Shown here: piece after piece, positions 1-10,114 of the stretch
How positions within the stretch are numbered: the first letter of the stretch is position 1
Layout of the letters: every line of letters starts with the position of its first letter
Assembly (NCBI GenBank): GCA_036924285.1
Contig: JAYKYS010000002.1
Location: 7,502,001-7,566,000, forward strand
DNA: 64,000 bases
Origin: Asterella californica
Lineage: Eukaryota; Streptophyta; Marchantiopsida; Marchantiales; Aytoniaceae
Direction of reading: 5' to 3'
Notes under the pieces: model-generated
The model's database searches: none
What the model was told of the DNA's origin: nothing
The model's input: the letters and a program-made list of their open reading frames with translations, nothing else
Translations under genes and position numbers: made by a program

Positions 1-1375
1 TCAGCCGGACGTGCCACAAAAGATAATTTTCCCGTTCGAAGCAACTGCTGTATGTTTTATGCTTGTATCTTACTACATTTTCTGCTCCACGACCCTGCAG
101 ATGACAGCACAGGGGGTTCCACGTATTCGACGTCTTTCTGCAGCAAATAGCGGTACTTGTACATTTGTCCAAGTAGAAGGGATCTTCGACGTGAGCAGAG
201 TCCAGTCTTCGACGTGTTGCTGGAGACATCTTTGGCGTCGATATCTTTGTAAACACAAGTATATACCAGAGTTTATAGCAGTAGAGGCAACAGCGTTTGT
301 AGCAGTACAAGAAGCAATAGCTTCTTTGGACTGTGTGCTGTTTGTTTTTTTAACAACCATATCAGTAGCAGACTTTTGTCCAGTAGAAGCAAATAGCGGT
401 GGTAGACTTTATATCACTATAAGGAACTTGCAGAACAGTGGTTTGTTTTCGCTTCGACAACTACCTATGTTTTAGCACGTCTTCGGCAGTGGTTGTTTGA
501 GAAAACTATTTTACTTTACTTGTCCGCAGTCAAGCTGCAGTTTGCACCTGCAATATACATATACTTTACTTTGTGGCAGTGAAGTTGTATGCCGTTCGCT
601 TAATGAAATAAAAATGTTCAATTTGTGATAACTCTTCCCCATTGAACTGGAATTGTATTACGACCTTCACGCATGAAAAATGGGTATACAGCCAGACATG
701 TGATAAGGCACGGCAAGAAATATGGGCCTTCCAGATCACCTTTTTTTCAGTTGCGGCATCGCAGTATCGATCAAAATATTTAAGCATACAACATTACCGA
801 AAGGTAAAAAGACTAACATTCCCAAACCTTCCCATATTAAGCCATGAACTAAAAATTAATGGGTGGAAATGAAACCTTAAGTTTCAACTCACATAGGTGA
901 ATATACAAGATATGCATAATATGCAACCATAGTGGGTGGATGACGAGGAGATAGAATTGAACAAGCGTCTGACCCCGACTCTGATAATACTGGTGGTTAG
1001 TATGACAGCGCGGTTGTGAGCTGAGAAAGTAGCTTCTAGTTACTTCTACTCGCTTGTTGTTAACGGGATAATATATAAGTGTTAAATGGAAATTTTATAC
1101 CATGTTGATAATAAAAATAAAATATTTTATAAATATTATTATTAGCTAAACCTGGAAGCATAGTTGGTTTAGGTCAGTGCTCCCAAGAATACATACACAG
1201 ACTACTGATCACCACCCGGTAATATTTTATAAAAGATTTAATTTATTACCTAACATTTCTCAACGAAAGAATTATCCATATCCAAGTTAACCCTTGGATA
1301 TTTACCTCTCTATCAAGAAGAGGTGAATATACATGCAACATCAACAAGAATACATATCGGATGTACGTGAAATGA
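1..1375. other. Intergenic, no supported gene
   Basis: No recognisable gene was seen. A 154-codon open frame on plus (11-475) and an overlapping minus frame show no family motif and are probably chance. The first 500 bases are rich in GTCTTC/GAAGAC words and contain the short motif AGCAAATAGCGGT twice (about 143 and 388), which suggests a degraded repeat. From 1080 onward the DNA is AT-rich. Confidence 0.4.
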
Positions 1376-1584
1376 TTTTGATAGAGAATGAAATGAAAGA
1401 AGAATAGAAGACTCCTTTGGAGATGGTTAACAAAAAGAAATGAATGGTTTCGATGGAGAATGAAATGAAAAGAGAATGGAAGACTTATCTAGAGATGGCT
1501 AAAAAAATGAATGGTTTCGATGGAGAATAAAATTAAAGGAGAATAGAAGACTCATGTAGAGATGACTAACAAAAAGAAATGAAT
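1376..1584. repeat. Tandem repeat, three copies of about 70 bp
   Basis: Three adjacent imperfect copies begin at 1376, 1448 and 1514 (lengths about 72, 66 and 70). Each contains GATRGAGAATRAAATKAAA, then AGAAGACT, an AGAGATGRYTAA stretch and AAATGAATGG. The unit is not a multiple of three in every copy and carries stops, so it is non-coding. Confidence 0.8.
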
Positions 1585-1856
1585 ACATATTTGAGCAAAA
1601 ATTTGAAATAACTACCAACTTTTGGATACGAGTTGTAAATGAAGAGATGTGATTCAACTAATTGAGAATTGGAGCCAGTTATTTTTCAGATATTGTAGTG
1701 CCAAAACTATCCTCATATTTTCTCGAGCGAAAATATTTAAAAAATATTCAGATCAGATCTTGCAAGATCCAAAACATATTTGATTAGATCAATCTATGAA
1801 AGGTTGTCTTATCAGTTCGTGCTTATGATTCAATTGTGTTTGGAACGGAAAAGCTC

Positions 1857-1926
1857 AAGTATGACTATAAGTACTCCGAGTGACCTATAAGACCTTATTT
1901 TGAGGATTTGTTTTCAGAGAACTGAG
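1857..1926 (+). repeat. Partial copy of a dispersed repeat
   Basis: The segment, including AGTATGACTA, a CTCCGRGTGAC box and TTTGTTTTCAGAGAACTGAG, matches 28110-28175. It looks like the 5' part of a dispersed family whose longer copies are at 28110-28437 and 16735-16970. The match stops abruptly at about 1926. Confidence 0.5.
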
Positions 1927-1939
1927 AATCTTAAGCCTG

Positions 1940-2716
1940 TCATGTACAACCCATAAGTCTTCTACATCCAACGTCATTTTTGTGTTCTTTGAGCCTCATT
2001 GATAATGTGAAAATGACAACCAACTTGAAAGAAATCGTAACAAATCTCCGAACTAGATACTCCATCGCGTCATTTACACATGTATTTGTTAATGGAGATT
2101 CTCCAACAGTCTTCCATGTGTCCTCGTTATGAGTATTCCGAGGTTTTTCATGAGAGCACCACTTGGAAGTACTTCGTGATTTCTTCAGTGATTTCTGTTT
2201 AATTGTGATATGGGTTAATCTTCTCAACAATTTTTTATCATTTACACTATTGGGCAGTCCGGTGCTAATGTCGAGAAAGACACCATCCACATAAAAAATA
2301 ACCTGTAACAGAATGTTGAAGTATCTCTTCCGATTATAAAAACATGCAGAAAGTGTAGTTTCAATGGTGATCAAATGCGAACATGAGTATTGCAATCGCA
2401 CCTTTGCAATTAGACAGGTCACATCGTCAGCACATATACAAGTCATTTCAGCAACAACAGACCAAACAAGATATTTAGGACCGAGCACAATAACAACAAC
2501 ATCCACTACTTCTTTCACTATTTTCTTCAACTGTAGACTCGCCAATCCCAAAGCGTTCTGAAATGTGCAAATAAGATATAAACCTTGTGCAAGATAAAAA
2601 ATAATAGCTCTTGTTTGTACCACTATTGGCAGTACTCTTCTGAAACTAGTGTCTTGCTTTCTGATTATGGGTCCAAGTTCGCGACATATCTCGACATACG
2701 TATACACTTCACCCAC
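1940..2716 (-). pseudogene. PIF/Harbinger transposase (DDE_Tnp_4-like), degraded
   Basis: A 258-codon open frame read from the minus strand resembles PIF/Harbinger nucleases. Near the N-terminus is CRELGPIIRKQDTSFRRVLP, matching the family's region before the catalytic domain. Later comes VFLDISTGLPNSVND, matching the conserved GLPGSVND block with its aspartate. The first catalytic block, normally AIDGTH, reads TIETTL here, so the first Asp is lost. The frame opens with GTG and no in-frame ATG precedes these motifs. The family normally needs a partner Myb/SANT protein, and a decayed one lies about 2 kb upstream on the same strand (4650-5545). I read this as a dead transposase fragment; the frame has stayed open but the enzyme should be inactive. 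Confidence 0.72.
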
Positions 2717-3768
2717 CGAGTTTCTTCATAGCTCTCCCAGAAAAAATAATCTAAGTAAATAAAACTCTTTTCTTTTATCCACCAGAGTTGAGTTTTTATC
2801 GAATTCTTGAGCAACAATAATTAACAAGTTAGAGATCACAAATGCTTGTGACATCGCATCTTGCATTCTGAAAGATCACCGAACATGTTCTTCGTGGTCA
2901 TATTCCATAAGATCAGTGTCGTGTTGTGTTATTTTGTGTGTGGAAAATTTGCATTTTATGTGGTTAGAATGCAAGCAAAGCTCTTAAGCAGCTGCCTCTT
3001 AGCTTAAGTTGGACCTTTGATTAGCAGCGCCCTAGGTTAAGTTGGGGCCTTGGGCAAGTTGGACCGCTGCTTGAAAGAGAGAAAAAAGTGGACTTACAAA
3101 AAGTGAAGGTATCATGTTATAGTGTTTGTGGAGTTGAGCACCGTGGCATATTCAGATTCATGAAAATACTTCTTGAGGAGAAAAATCTGTCATTTGTGAT
3201 TAAGTTTAAAACGTATTTTAGAGAATTACACAGTTAGTGTTAAGAAGGTCGAATTGTAGACACTGAAGTTTAGAGGCATAGGTTGTACTACAAAGTACAG
3301 TAGTAATTTGAACTGACAAAAATGGGTCTATGGTGGCGAAGATAGGAAGACGCTTAAAACTCAAAAAGACAAAACCCTTGATACTTCTTGTGTTTCCTTT
3401 ACATACAACATGTAATGGGTTGTTGGTTGGCACAAAACTCTAAAGGCTTAGCGTGGAAAAGCAGGTATAGGGTTCAAATCCGACCGTGAGCAAATGGTTA
3501 TCATTGCATACCGGTCCTCACAAGAGAGATAGGATGGGTGTAATTGCGGTTGCACTTAGAGACGAGAGACATTATCTCTCTTAAACATAGTCTGTATAGA
3601 CGATGTCTCTGTATACTGTTGGTTCCATAATCTTACATTCTAAAGTTCTCGAAATAAAGTGACTAAATATGACCATGACTCCAACAACAATTGGTAGACA
3701 TTGTGTACAATGAGGTTGCAAAATCATAATATTTTGACTTTATTTTTTATTTTTTCTTGACACTAGAG
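2717..3768. other. Intergenic between Harbinger remnants
   Basis: No gene supported. Around 3466-3500 there is a GGTTCAAATCC word resembling a tRNA B-box followed by a serine/arginine-poor, non-coding tail; the flanking bases do not form a T-stem, so no tRNA is called. Confidence 0.35.
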
Positions 3769-3855
3769 GAGCTGCTCATCTACAAGGGTCGCAATGTCTC
3801 TTACAATTAGACGAGCTTCTCGTCTACAAGGGTCACAATGTCTCTTATAGTATGC
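3769..3855. repeat. Tandem duplication, 44-bp unit x2
   Basis: Copies start at 3769 and 3813 and share GAGCTKCTCRTCTACAAGGG and AATGTCTCTTA. A further diverged GCTACTCGTCTGC follows, so the array may once have been longer. Confidence 0.8.
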
Positions 3856-3871
3856 TAGCTACTCGTCTGCT

Positions 3872-3916
3872 AGTGTCTTCAAAATGGACAAGCTGCTCGT
3901 TCATTTTGAAGACACT
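3872..3916. repeat. Perfect 15-bp inverted repeat
   Basis: The arms AGTGTCTTCAAAATG (3872-3886) and its exact reverse complement (3902-3916) flank a 15-nt spacer containing the AGCTGCTCGT word of the preceding tandem repeat. It looks like the inverted edge of that repeat rather than a terminator. Confidence 0.75.
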
Positions 3917-4649
3917 ATTCCCTAAAACTTAAACTAAACTCTAAATCTTAAACTCATAAGATGTATCATCATATAGTTTCTACTTGTCTCTATTTTAAGT
4001 TCCACTTGCTTGTTTGATATTGGTGGTTACTTCGTTTGCCGTACCCCGCTGCAAAAGAGGAAAAAGAGATTTGGGAGACTTATTCGTGATATCGACGACA
4101 ATGAGATTGAGAAGAGAAGACTAAGAGATCAGAGAGCAATTACGGATACTACTAAGAGGAGGACAATGAGAAGAAGAGAAATTGAGAAAATTGATGTGCT
4201 TGAAGAGATGATACTAGTAAAGTGATCATTATCAAGGGGAGAGGACTTCTGGAATTTTTTACTTGGGAGAGTGTTTACACTCGCATGACTTTGGGTTCTG
4301 CCTGTGTACGTAGGTGTTTGATTTTAGTGTTCTATTTTTGATTTGTGATCAAATTCGACACTGAGAGAAGTGGTGTTAGCACCAATCTGTCATTCACTTG
4401 TGTATCTCAACATATAGATGGTTTCACAACTAGAAGGTCTCACCCCTCCTGAGAAAACTCTCGCTCGACACTGGTCATCTCAATGACAAGATTCAAGACA
4501 ATCAATGAGGTGGTCATAACTATGTGAAGCAATTGGCTTACTCCACACATTCGACACGAAAAATAATATGAACATCGACTGCAAGTATCAAAATCGATGC
4601 AAGACACATTCTTTAAATGCCACATGCCAGATTACATTCACGAAAACAA

Positions 4650-5545
4650 ATAGCCTTTGTTCAATTCAAAATAGTAGTGATGCCGAACATTCAAGATTGC
4701 AAGAGAATTTGCTTCGCAATGTTGTTCAATGCACCAGCCATGAGAGTAATGGCTCCAACAAGTTCTATTTGGCTCTCACTAGTCTCGACCACTTGCTTAT
4801 CCATACGTGCATCTTATTTTTGCTCCAGTTCAAGCATGCTAGAGGTGAACTCATGCATTGAATCTACAATTGCTATGACAGACCGTGACATATCTTTTTT
4901 TCTTCTCATATCATTGTTAGAACACACTGTACTCTCATTAGCCATAACTGTGACTACACCTCCTACCTCTTCCCCTACTTGTACCTTTGGAGTTCTTAGA
5001 TTGCCTACATGTGGAGGAGAACTCTCAGATAGAGAGGGTGGTTGCATCAATGGTCTCTAATAATATATCCATTCAGTAGGAAAATTGACTAGGAGTCTGA
5101 CACTTGTTCGCTTAGACCTCTCCATGGATTCATACGATGGATGTCCACAGCTAGCATTCCAATCTTTAACCTTCTTGTAAACAGAAATCATATTCTCCCA
5201 CTTAGTTCTCAGTTGAGTCACATCGGCCCTCATCCCCTCCTCAAGCATCCAAGTTTAGAATTTTTCCATTTTGCATCCGAGGACACAACTTCCTCTCTCC
5301 CAACCAAACCATAAGTCTCTTCTGATTCTATCTTCTTATAGTGACCATCCAAGGTTTCTAATTGAAGTGAGTCTTTGAAGAGACATTATCTTGCACATCA
5401 TTTTCTTCATCATGAGCCTGAGTACGGACTCGAGCGGACAGTGGAGGCAGCGATGAACTCCCACCTCTAGACGATAAATTTACACGTCGTCACTGCGTCA
5501 CAAGTTCATCTTCAGCTGTAGATGAATTAGCTTGAGTATCAATCT
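4650..5545 (-). pseudogene. Myb/SANT-like (trihelix) DNA-binding protein, frameshifted
   Basis: Read on minus, several frames line up into one protein of the Myb/SANT-like/trihelix type often encoded by PIF/Harbinger elements as the transposase partner. Around 5520-5400 is a Ser-rich stretch with SSRGGSSSLPPLS. At 5248-5057 is the core, TQLRTKWENM and YKKVKDWN followed by PSYESMERSKRTSVRL. At 5050-4814 is a linker and an RRKKDMSRSVIAIVDSM helix. The C-terminus after about 4810 continues in another frame. Frameshifts near 5250 and 5050 and an in-frame TGA near 5470 break it. With the transposase relic at 1940-2716 it probably makes one dead Harbinger element; alternatively it is a host trihelix pseudogene. 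Confidence 0.65.
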
Positions 5546-6066
5546 GAGTGACAATACATAGAATCTGTGTAGCATATCATCTGTTGGTAGTGTCACATGT
5601 GGTTGGAGATAAATCCTCGAACCAAAATGAGAAAACGTTTGTAGTTCTTCAGAGTGAATGTTCTTGTTTTGTCCTCCCCATTAGAATCGACCTCAGGTTC
5701 GCATTGAGAATCAAGTCTCGATGCTCAAACCTCATGAGCAGGATTAGGGTGCGGAACGGGAGTCAAGAAAGAACTCGTGAATTTCAGACTACCCTCAGAT
5801 CAAATTTTTGTCCATGTACAACTCCGCTCGAAACATGATTCAAGACAGTATTATGCATGGACACATTGGCATTCTAGAAAGTCAAGAGTGTTGCTGTCGA
5901 AGAATATCGATGCACATTGATTCTGCGAGTCAAGTCTTGCTCCTGTGCGTAAATCTAGGCTGCCACGAATAAACTTGGCTGCCACGAGTGAATTCAACTG
6001 TTCTCACGTATGTATCACTCGAATGATTCCTAAACTATACTAAACATAGACTCTTCTAGTCCATTA
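5546..6066. other. Intergenic left flank of the MULE
   Basis: No coding evidence. The stretch borders the MULE insertion site and ends in the left copy of its target duplication. Confidence 0.4.
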
Positions 6067-6076
6067 CGGTGAAAAG
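6067..6076. repeat. Target site duplication, left copy (CGGTGAAAAG)
   Basis: The ten bases CGGTGAAAAG are repeated exactly at 16562-16571, immediately outside the two inverted repeats. Removing the duplication leaves termini that both start GAGGAATTGG. MULEs usually duplicate 8-11 bp, so the length fits. Confidence 0.9.
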
Positions 6077-6320
6077 GAGGAATTGGCTTGATCACACCCC
6101 CAGTACGATCGCTGCGCTTGATCACACCCCTCTTAACGTTTGGTTGCTTGATCACACCCCCAACCTCCCATCGTCCGTCCTGCCGGTCGACCGCGCCATG
6201 TAGATCAAGCCGTTATGCCAGGTCATAACGACAGTTCGACGTGGAACGTGCGCCATGTCATATTGACAGTCTGACTTGGCAGAATCGCCACGTCACAGTT
6301 GGTAGTCTGACGTGGTGTGT
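6077..6320 (+). repeat. MULE left terminal inverted repeat
   Basis: It matches the reverse complement of 16317-16561. By eye the first ~200 bases are identical; near the inner end there is one missing G (around 6301) and one G/A difference (around 6312). Similarity ends after GGTGTGT. Confidence 0.95.
6086..6160 (+). promoter_or_regulatory. Three GCTTGATCACACCCC boxes at 30-bp spacing
   Basis: The 15-base box occurs at 6086-6100, 6116-6130 and 6146-6160, with starts exactly 30 bp apart, close to three helical turns. The same three occur inverted in the right repeat (about 16478-16552). Regular boxes in a MULE terminus suggest transposase binding sites; this function is inferred. A degenerate version with the same spacing is present in the small element at 46413. 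Confidence 0.6.
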
Positions 6321-6643
6321 TCACATGGTGACGTGGCCATGTCTGACTGGGGGCATGCAAATGTACAGTCTGACGAGTGGGTGTGTTTCGCGGGAAAGAA
6401 CTGGAACGAGACAGTGACAAATTTTATCCTAAAAGAGATCATAACACATTTGAAATAGATCCTAACAGTTCCCGCACATTAACAATGGCAAAGATCACAG
6501 AGAAAAATCGGAGAGTATTGATCAGAGCGAAGCGAAGTGGAGAGTGAAGAGTGATAAGAAGTGCGGGGCGGTGGAGAGTGGAGAGTGATCAGAAGTACGG
6601 GCGGGTGGAGAGTGATAAGAAGGACAGATTCAGAGATAACGAT

Positions 6644-9338
6644 ATGCCGACCGAACGATACAATGTTATGAATCTCGATATTGAGAGCGACAATGATGAT
6701 TGTTTAGACGGATTGCATTTCGAAGATGAAGAAAGGAGCTTCACTATGGATGTACGTTCTGAGGATCTTACTGAGGAGAGCGTGCTAGAAAGATGGCGAC
6801 GAGAAATGGCCGATGCGAGAGGAGTGAATCGGTTACTCCAAGGCAAGACTTTGGAGTCCTTGAGAGCTCTTGCATGCAAAGTGTGTCTCGGGTCAGAATT
6901 TGAATCCTTTAAGGAGTTCGATTTCGCAGTTGACTGTTGGTGTTTTTTGAATAGCCGAGCGAGTCATAAATTGAAAAACTCTCAAAACTATAGAGTTAGA
7001 GTGTGCAGGTATGGAGCGAAGGCTCGTTGTAGAAAATTATTCGAAGATAGATCTGTAACATCAAATAGTGCTGAAACGAGTCACAGAAACAGTCAGCCTC
7101 GCAGCTTCCACGAATATACACAAAGACGTAGAGCCTCAGTAAGGCAGCTTGCAGCTGGTCGGTCAGAACCTCCACAAGGTCAATCAAGAAGAGAATCAGT
7201 TAACGGTCACTGTGGTGAAAGACTTCGATATCAATCCGCTGGGAGAACTACCTTTTATGGGGCTAATGCTCGGGATAGTGATATGGAGCATCCATGCAAA
7301 TGGAGAGTTAGAGCACAGAAGGGCAAGTTCACAGGCCGAATTACTATTACTATTTGTGATTTAGAGCACAGTTGTCCTAGTCAGATCGGATACTGGCGTG
7401 GACCTGCATCAAACTCGAAATTTCTTGCTGCAGTCATGTGTAACAGAGTCGCTATTGACCCCAACACTCCCATACAAAATCTCATGGAGGATCTTCGAAC
7501 TACATTCAATAAGAGGGCTCCTTACTATCAGGTGTGGAGGAGTCGAGAGCATTCTCGAGACTGGTTGGAGGGTAATCAAGCATCATCCTTCTATTACATT
7601 CCTTCTGTATGTAGATGCATACTTGAAGTAGATCCCATGGCAGTTGTGGATTGGGGTACTTGGGAATGTAACACAACAATATTTAGTAGATATTATGTGT
7701 GTCCTAGTGCCACTCGTGATATATTTCCTTTGTGTCAGAAAGTGATATGTTTGGATGCTTGTCATAGCAAGTCCAGAAAGTTTCCATGCCAAATATTTCT
7801 AGCTTCAGTGTTGGATGGTGCAAATGAAGCAATCATTTTAGGCTTCGCAGTGGCACCACAAGAAGACACTGTAAACTGGACATGGTTCTGTCAACATCTC
7901 CGCAACTCTATACATGGTATTATTTCTCCTCAGACAGTGATAATCAGCGATAGACAGAAGGGCTTAGAAAGAGCTGTTTCAGATGTATTCCCTGAAGTTG
8001 TCCACGGGCATTGTGGACAACATATCCGAATGAATGTACGGACGAGGTTTGGCAAAGAGGCGGAGAGACCATTTCTGAATTGCTTGTACGCCAAGACGAG
8101 AGAAATGTAAGACACTCTATACTTTTTTCTTTTCTCACTCAATCCTTTTCTCACTGAATTATTGAAGTTTTTTGTTGGTTGAGTTATAGCTATTATCTCA
8201 TTTGTATGTATAATGTCTCATCTGTAGGTACAATGAAGTGCTTGACAAGCTGGATGCATCAGGGGAAAGAGGTAGACACCTGGCTGAATATTTGAGGAAT
8301 ATACAACCAGAGAGGTATAGCCGATATGCGTTTCCTCTACCACGTTATGGGAAAGTCACATCTAACTTGGCAGAGAGTATGAATAGTGCTCTGAGACCAA
8401 TCCGCTGGAATGCTCCATTGAAGATCCTGTTGGATTTATGGTATTATATTATGCAGCAGTTCACTAAGCGGAGGATACAGCTTCAGCAAGAAACAAGTGT
8501 ATTGACTCGTTTTGCTAGACTTCGGCTCATGGAGAATGAACATGCTGCAGAAGGTTTTCTCTGTCAAGTGTCTTCTCCATTCGAGGCTACCATCCGCGAC
8601 CATACGAATGGAGTAACACATGTGGTGAAACTAGCACAAGGTGGTTCAGGAAAGTGTACATGTACAGAACTTCAAGAGATGAGATGGCCATGTGGACATG
8701 TCATTGCTTTCGACAGAGAGACTGGTGGGAACCCAACAACGAGATTGGATAACATCTGGCATAGCTCCTCGTTATTTTCAATCTACGGACATAGTGCGTT
8801 GCCAGCTGTTTTCACTGATGATCTTCAACCGGTGTACAGTTGCGGACCTCCGCCAGTGGCAAGACGAAGGGGAAGACACATAGTGGTGAGGATCGATAAC
8901 AACACCCAATTCACTCAATCTACAGCAACAGCAGATGGCAATGAAGATCTACCTCCCACGAGCAGTACCCGTGTCTCTTCACCAATTGAAACTAGTCACC
9001 TTACTGAACCCACATCCATTGAGAATGAGTATCCTATTAATGATGAGCAGATATTACATTTTGCCTCTGAGACAATGTGCCATCGAAGACGAAGAAGAGT
9101 CCAACAAACAGTTCCACATCATGACTTGGGACATATTCCTCGGTCTACTCCAGGGAAGTGCAGTCTCTGTGATCAACCAGGCCACAATAGAAGAACATGC
9201 CCTAGGCTGTATGCACCCACGGATGATGAAGGGATGTTCACTGAGGTGACAGATGAAGTAGAAGGAAGTGGAATTCGTGTGGCGATTACTGCTTCTTCTT
9301 CAGAAGAAGTTTCATTGAGTGAACCAGATCCCCTGTAG
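6644..9338 (+). CDS. MuDR/MULE-type transposase
   Basis: Predicted CDS join(6644..8106,8228..9338), 857 aa; the single intron is 121 bp and GT-AG. I chose the ATG at 6644 because the open frame upstream starts only at GTG. Domains: an N-terminal MuDR DNA-binding-like region (about 75-230), then the MULE RNase H-like core with D371 (in VICLDACHSK), D436 (in VIISDRQKG) and E537 (in SNLAESMNSALR). A SWIM zinc finger follows (C631, C633, C643, H645) and then a CX2CX4HX4C knuckle (C799, C802, H807, C812). The enzyme should cut and move the element by binding its inverted repeats in the nucleus. All catalytic and zinc residues are present and no stop breaks the frame, so it is probably functional. 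Confidence 0.93.
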
Positions 9339-10114
9339 AGAGTAGTTACATTACCAGCTGCTACAGATTCATTAATTATTGTGTTGATACATCTTCGGGT
9401 ATTACTAGTTTGTTATAGGTAGTAGTACATTGTTCTTTTTCAGTTCATATACATTATTTCCCAACAAACACATATGATGATTAACTCATTATCAATTCTC
9501 AAATTCGTCCATCATGATCATTTTATAAATAGCTCTCTATTTGTGACAGTAGCAGTGTGAAACACAAGAGCAGTGTGAAACAAAGAGCAGAAGTTCTGTA
9601 TATATTAGTTGAATAGACTGGATAGAAGTACACTATCTCCTTGTAAAAAATATGTGGACAGATCTGCAATATATCGCTCGCCTTATGTTCAATCTCTCTT
9701 GTTTTGAACTTCGAAAACATGAAACTACTTACCTTTACACTATAAAGAAAGAACAGCTGGCGAGGTGAAGAGGGGAGAGAAAGGGCGCAGAATCTTCTTG
9801 GACATGGTTGAGTAACGGACGGGTAGCATGTTGAGAAGTCGAGTTGAGGAGCGTGTTGAGAAGACGAGTGGAGTTCTTCTTGAGAATGTCGAGTGGAGTT
9901 CGCACACGTTAAGGCAGTTTTTACAGTAGAGGAGAGTTTTAGGGTGAGTTTAGAGAGTGATACTTCAGCAACGACTGTAGAGAGGAGAGGAAAGACGAGG
10001 TGAGTGAGGAGAGAGAAAGGAGGAGACTTGTTCGAAGTGATCGAGTAATGCTGTAGGTTTTTTAGAAGTTTAAGAGAAACCTGTAATCTCTGATCGATTC
10101 TTTCTTGAATCGGA
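9339..10114. other. Intergenic spacer inside the MULE
   Basis: The stretch holds the 3' end of the transposase gene and presumably the promoter of the phosphatase gene. A long minus-strand open frame over 9523-10284 is low-complexity and overlaps the RGG exon antisense; it is not called. Confidence 0.4.

Noticed and set aside
3440..3520. tRNA or tRNA-derived SINE suggested by GGTTCAAATCC
   Set aside because: The bases beside the loop do not form a T-stem, no credible A-box cloverleaf was found, and SINE ends were not visible.
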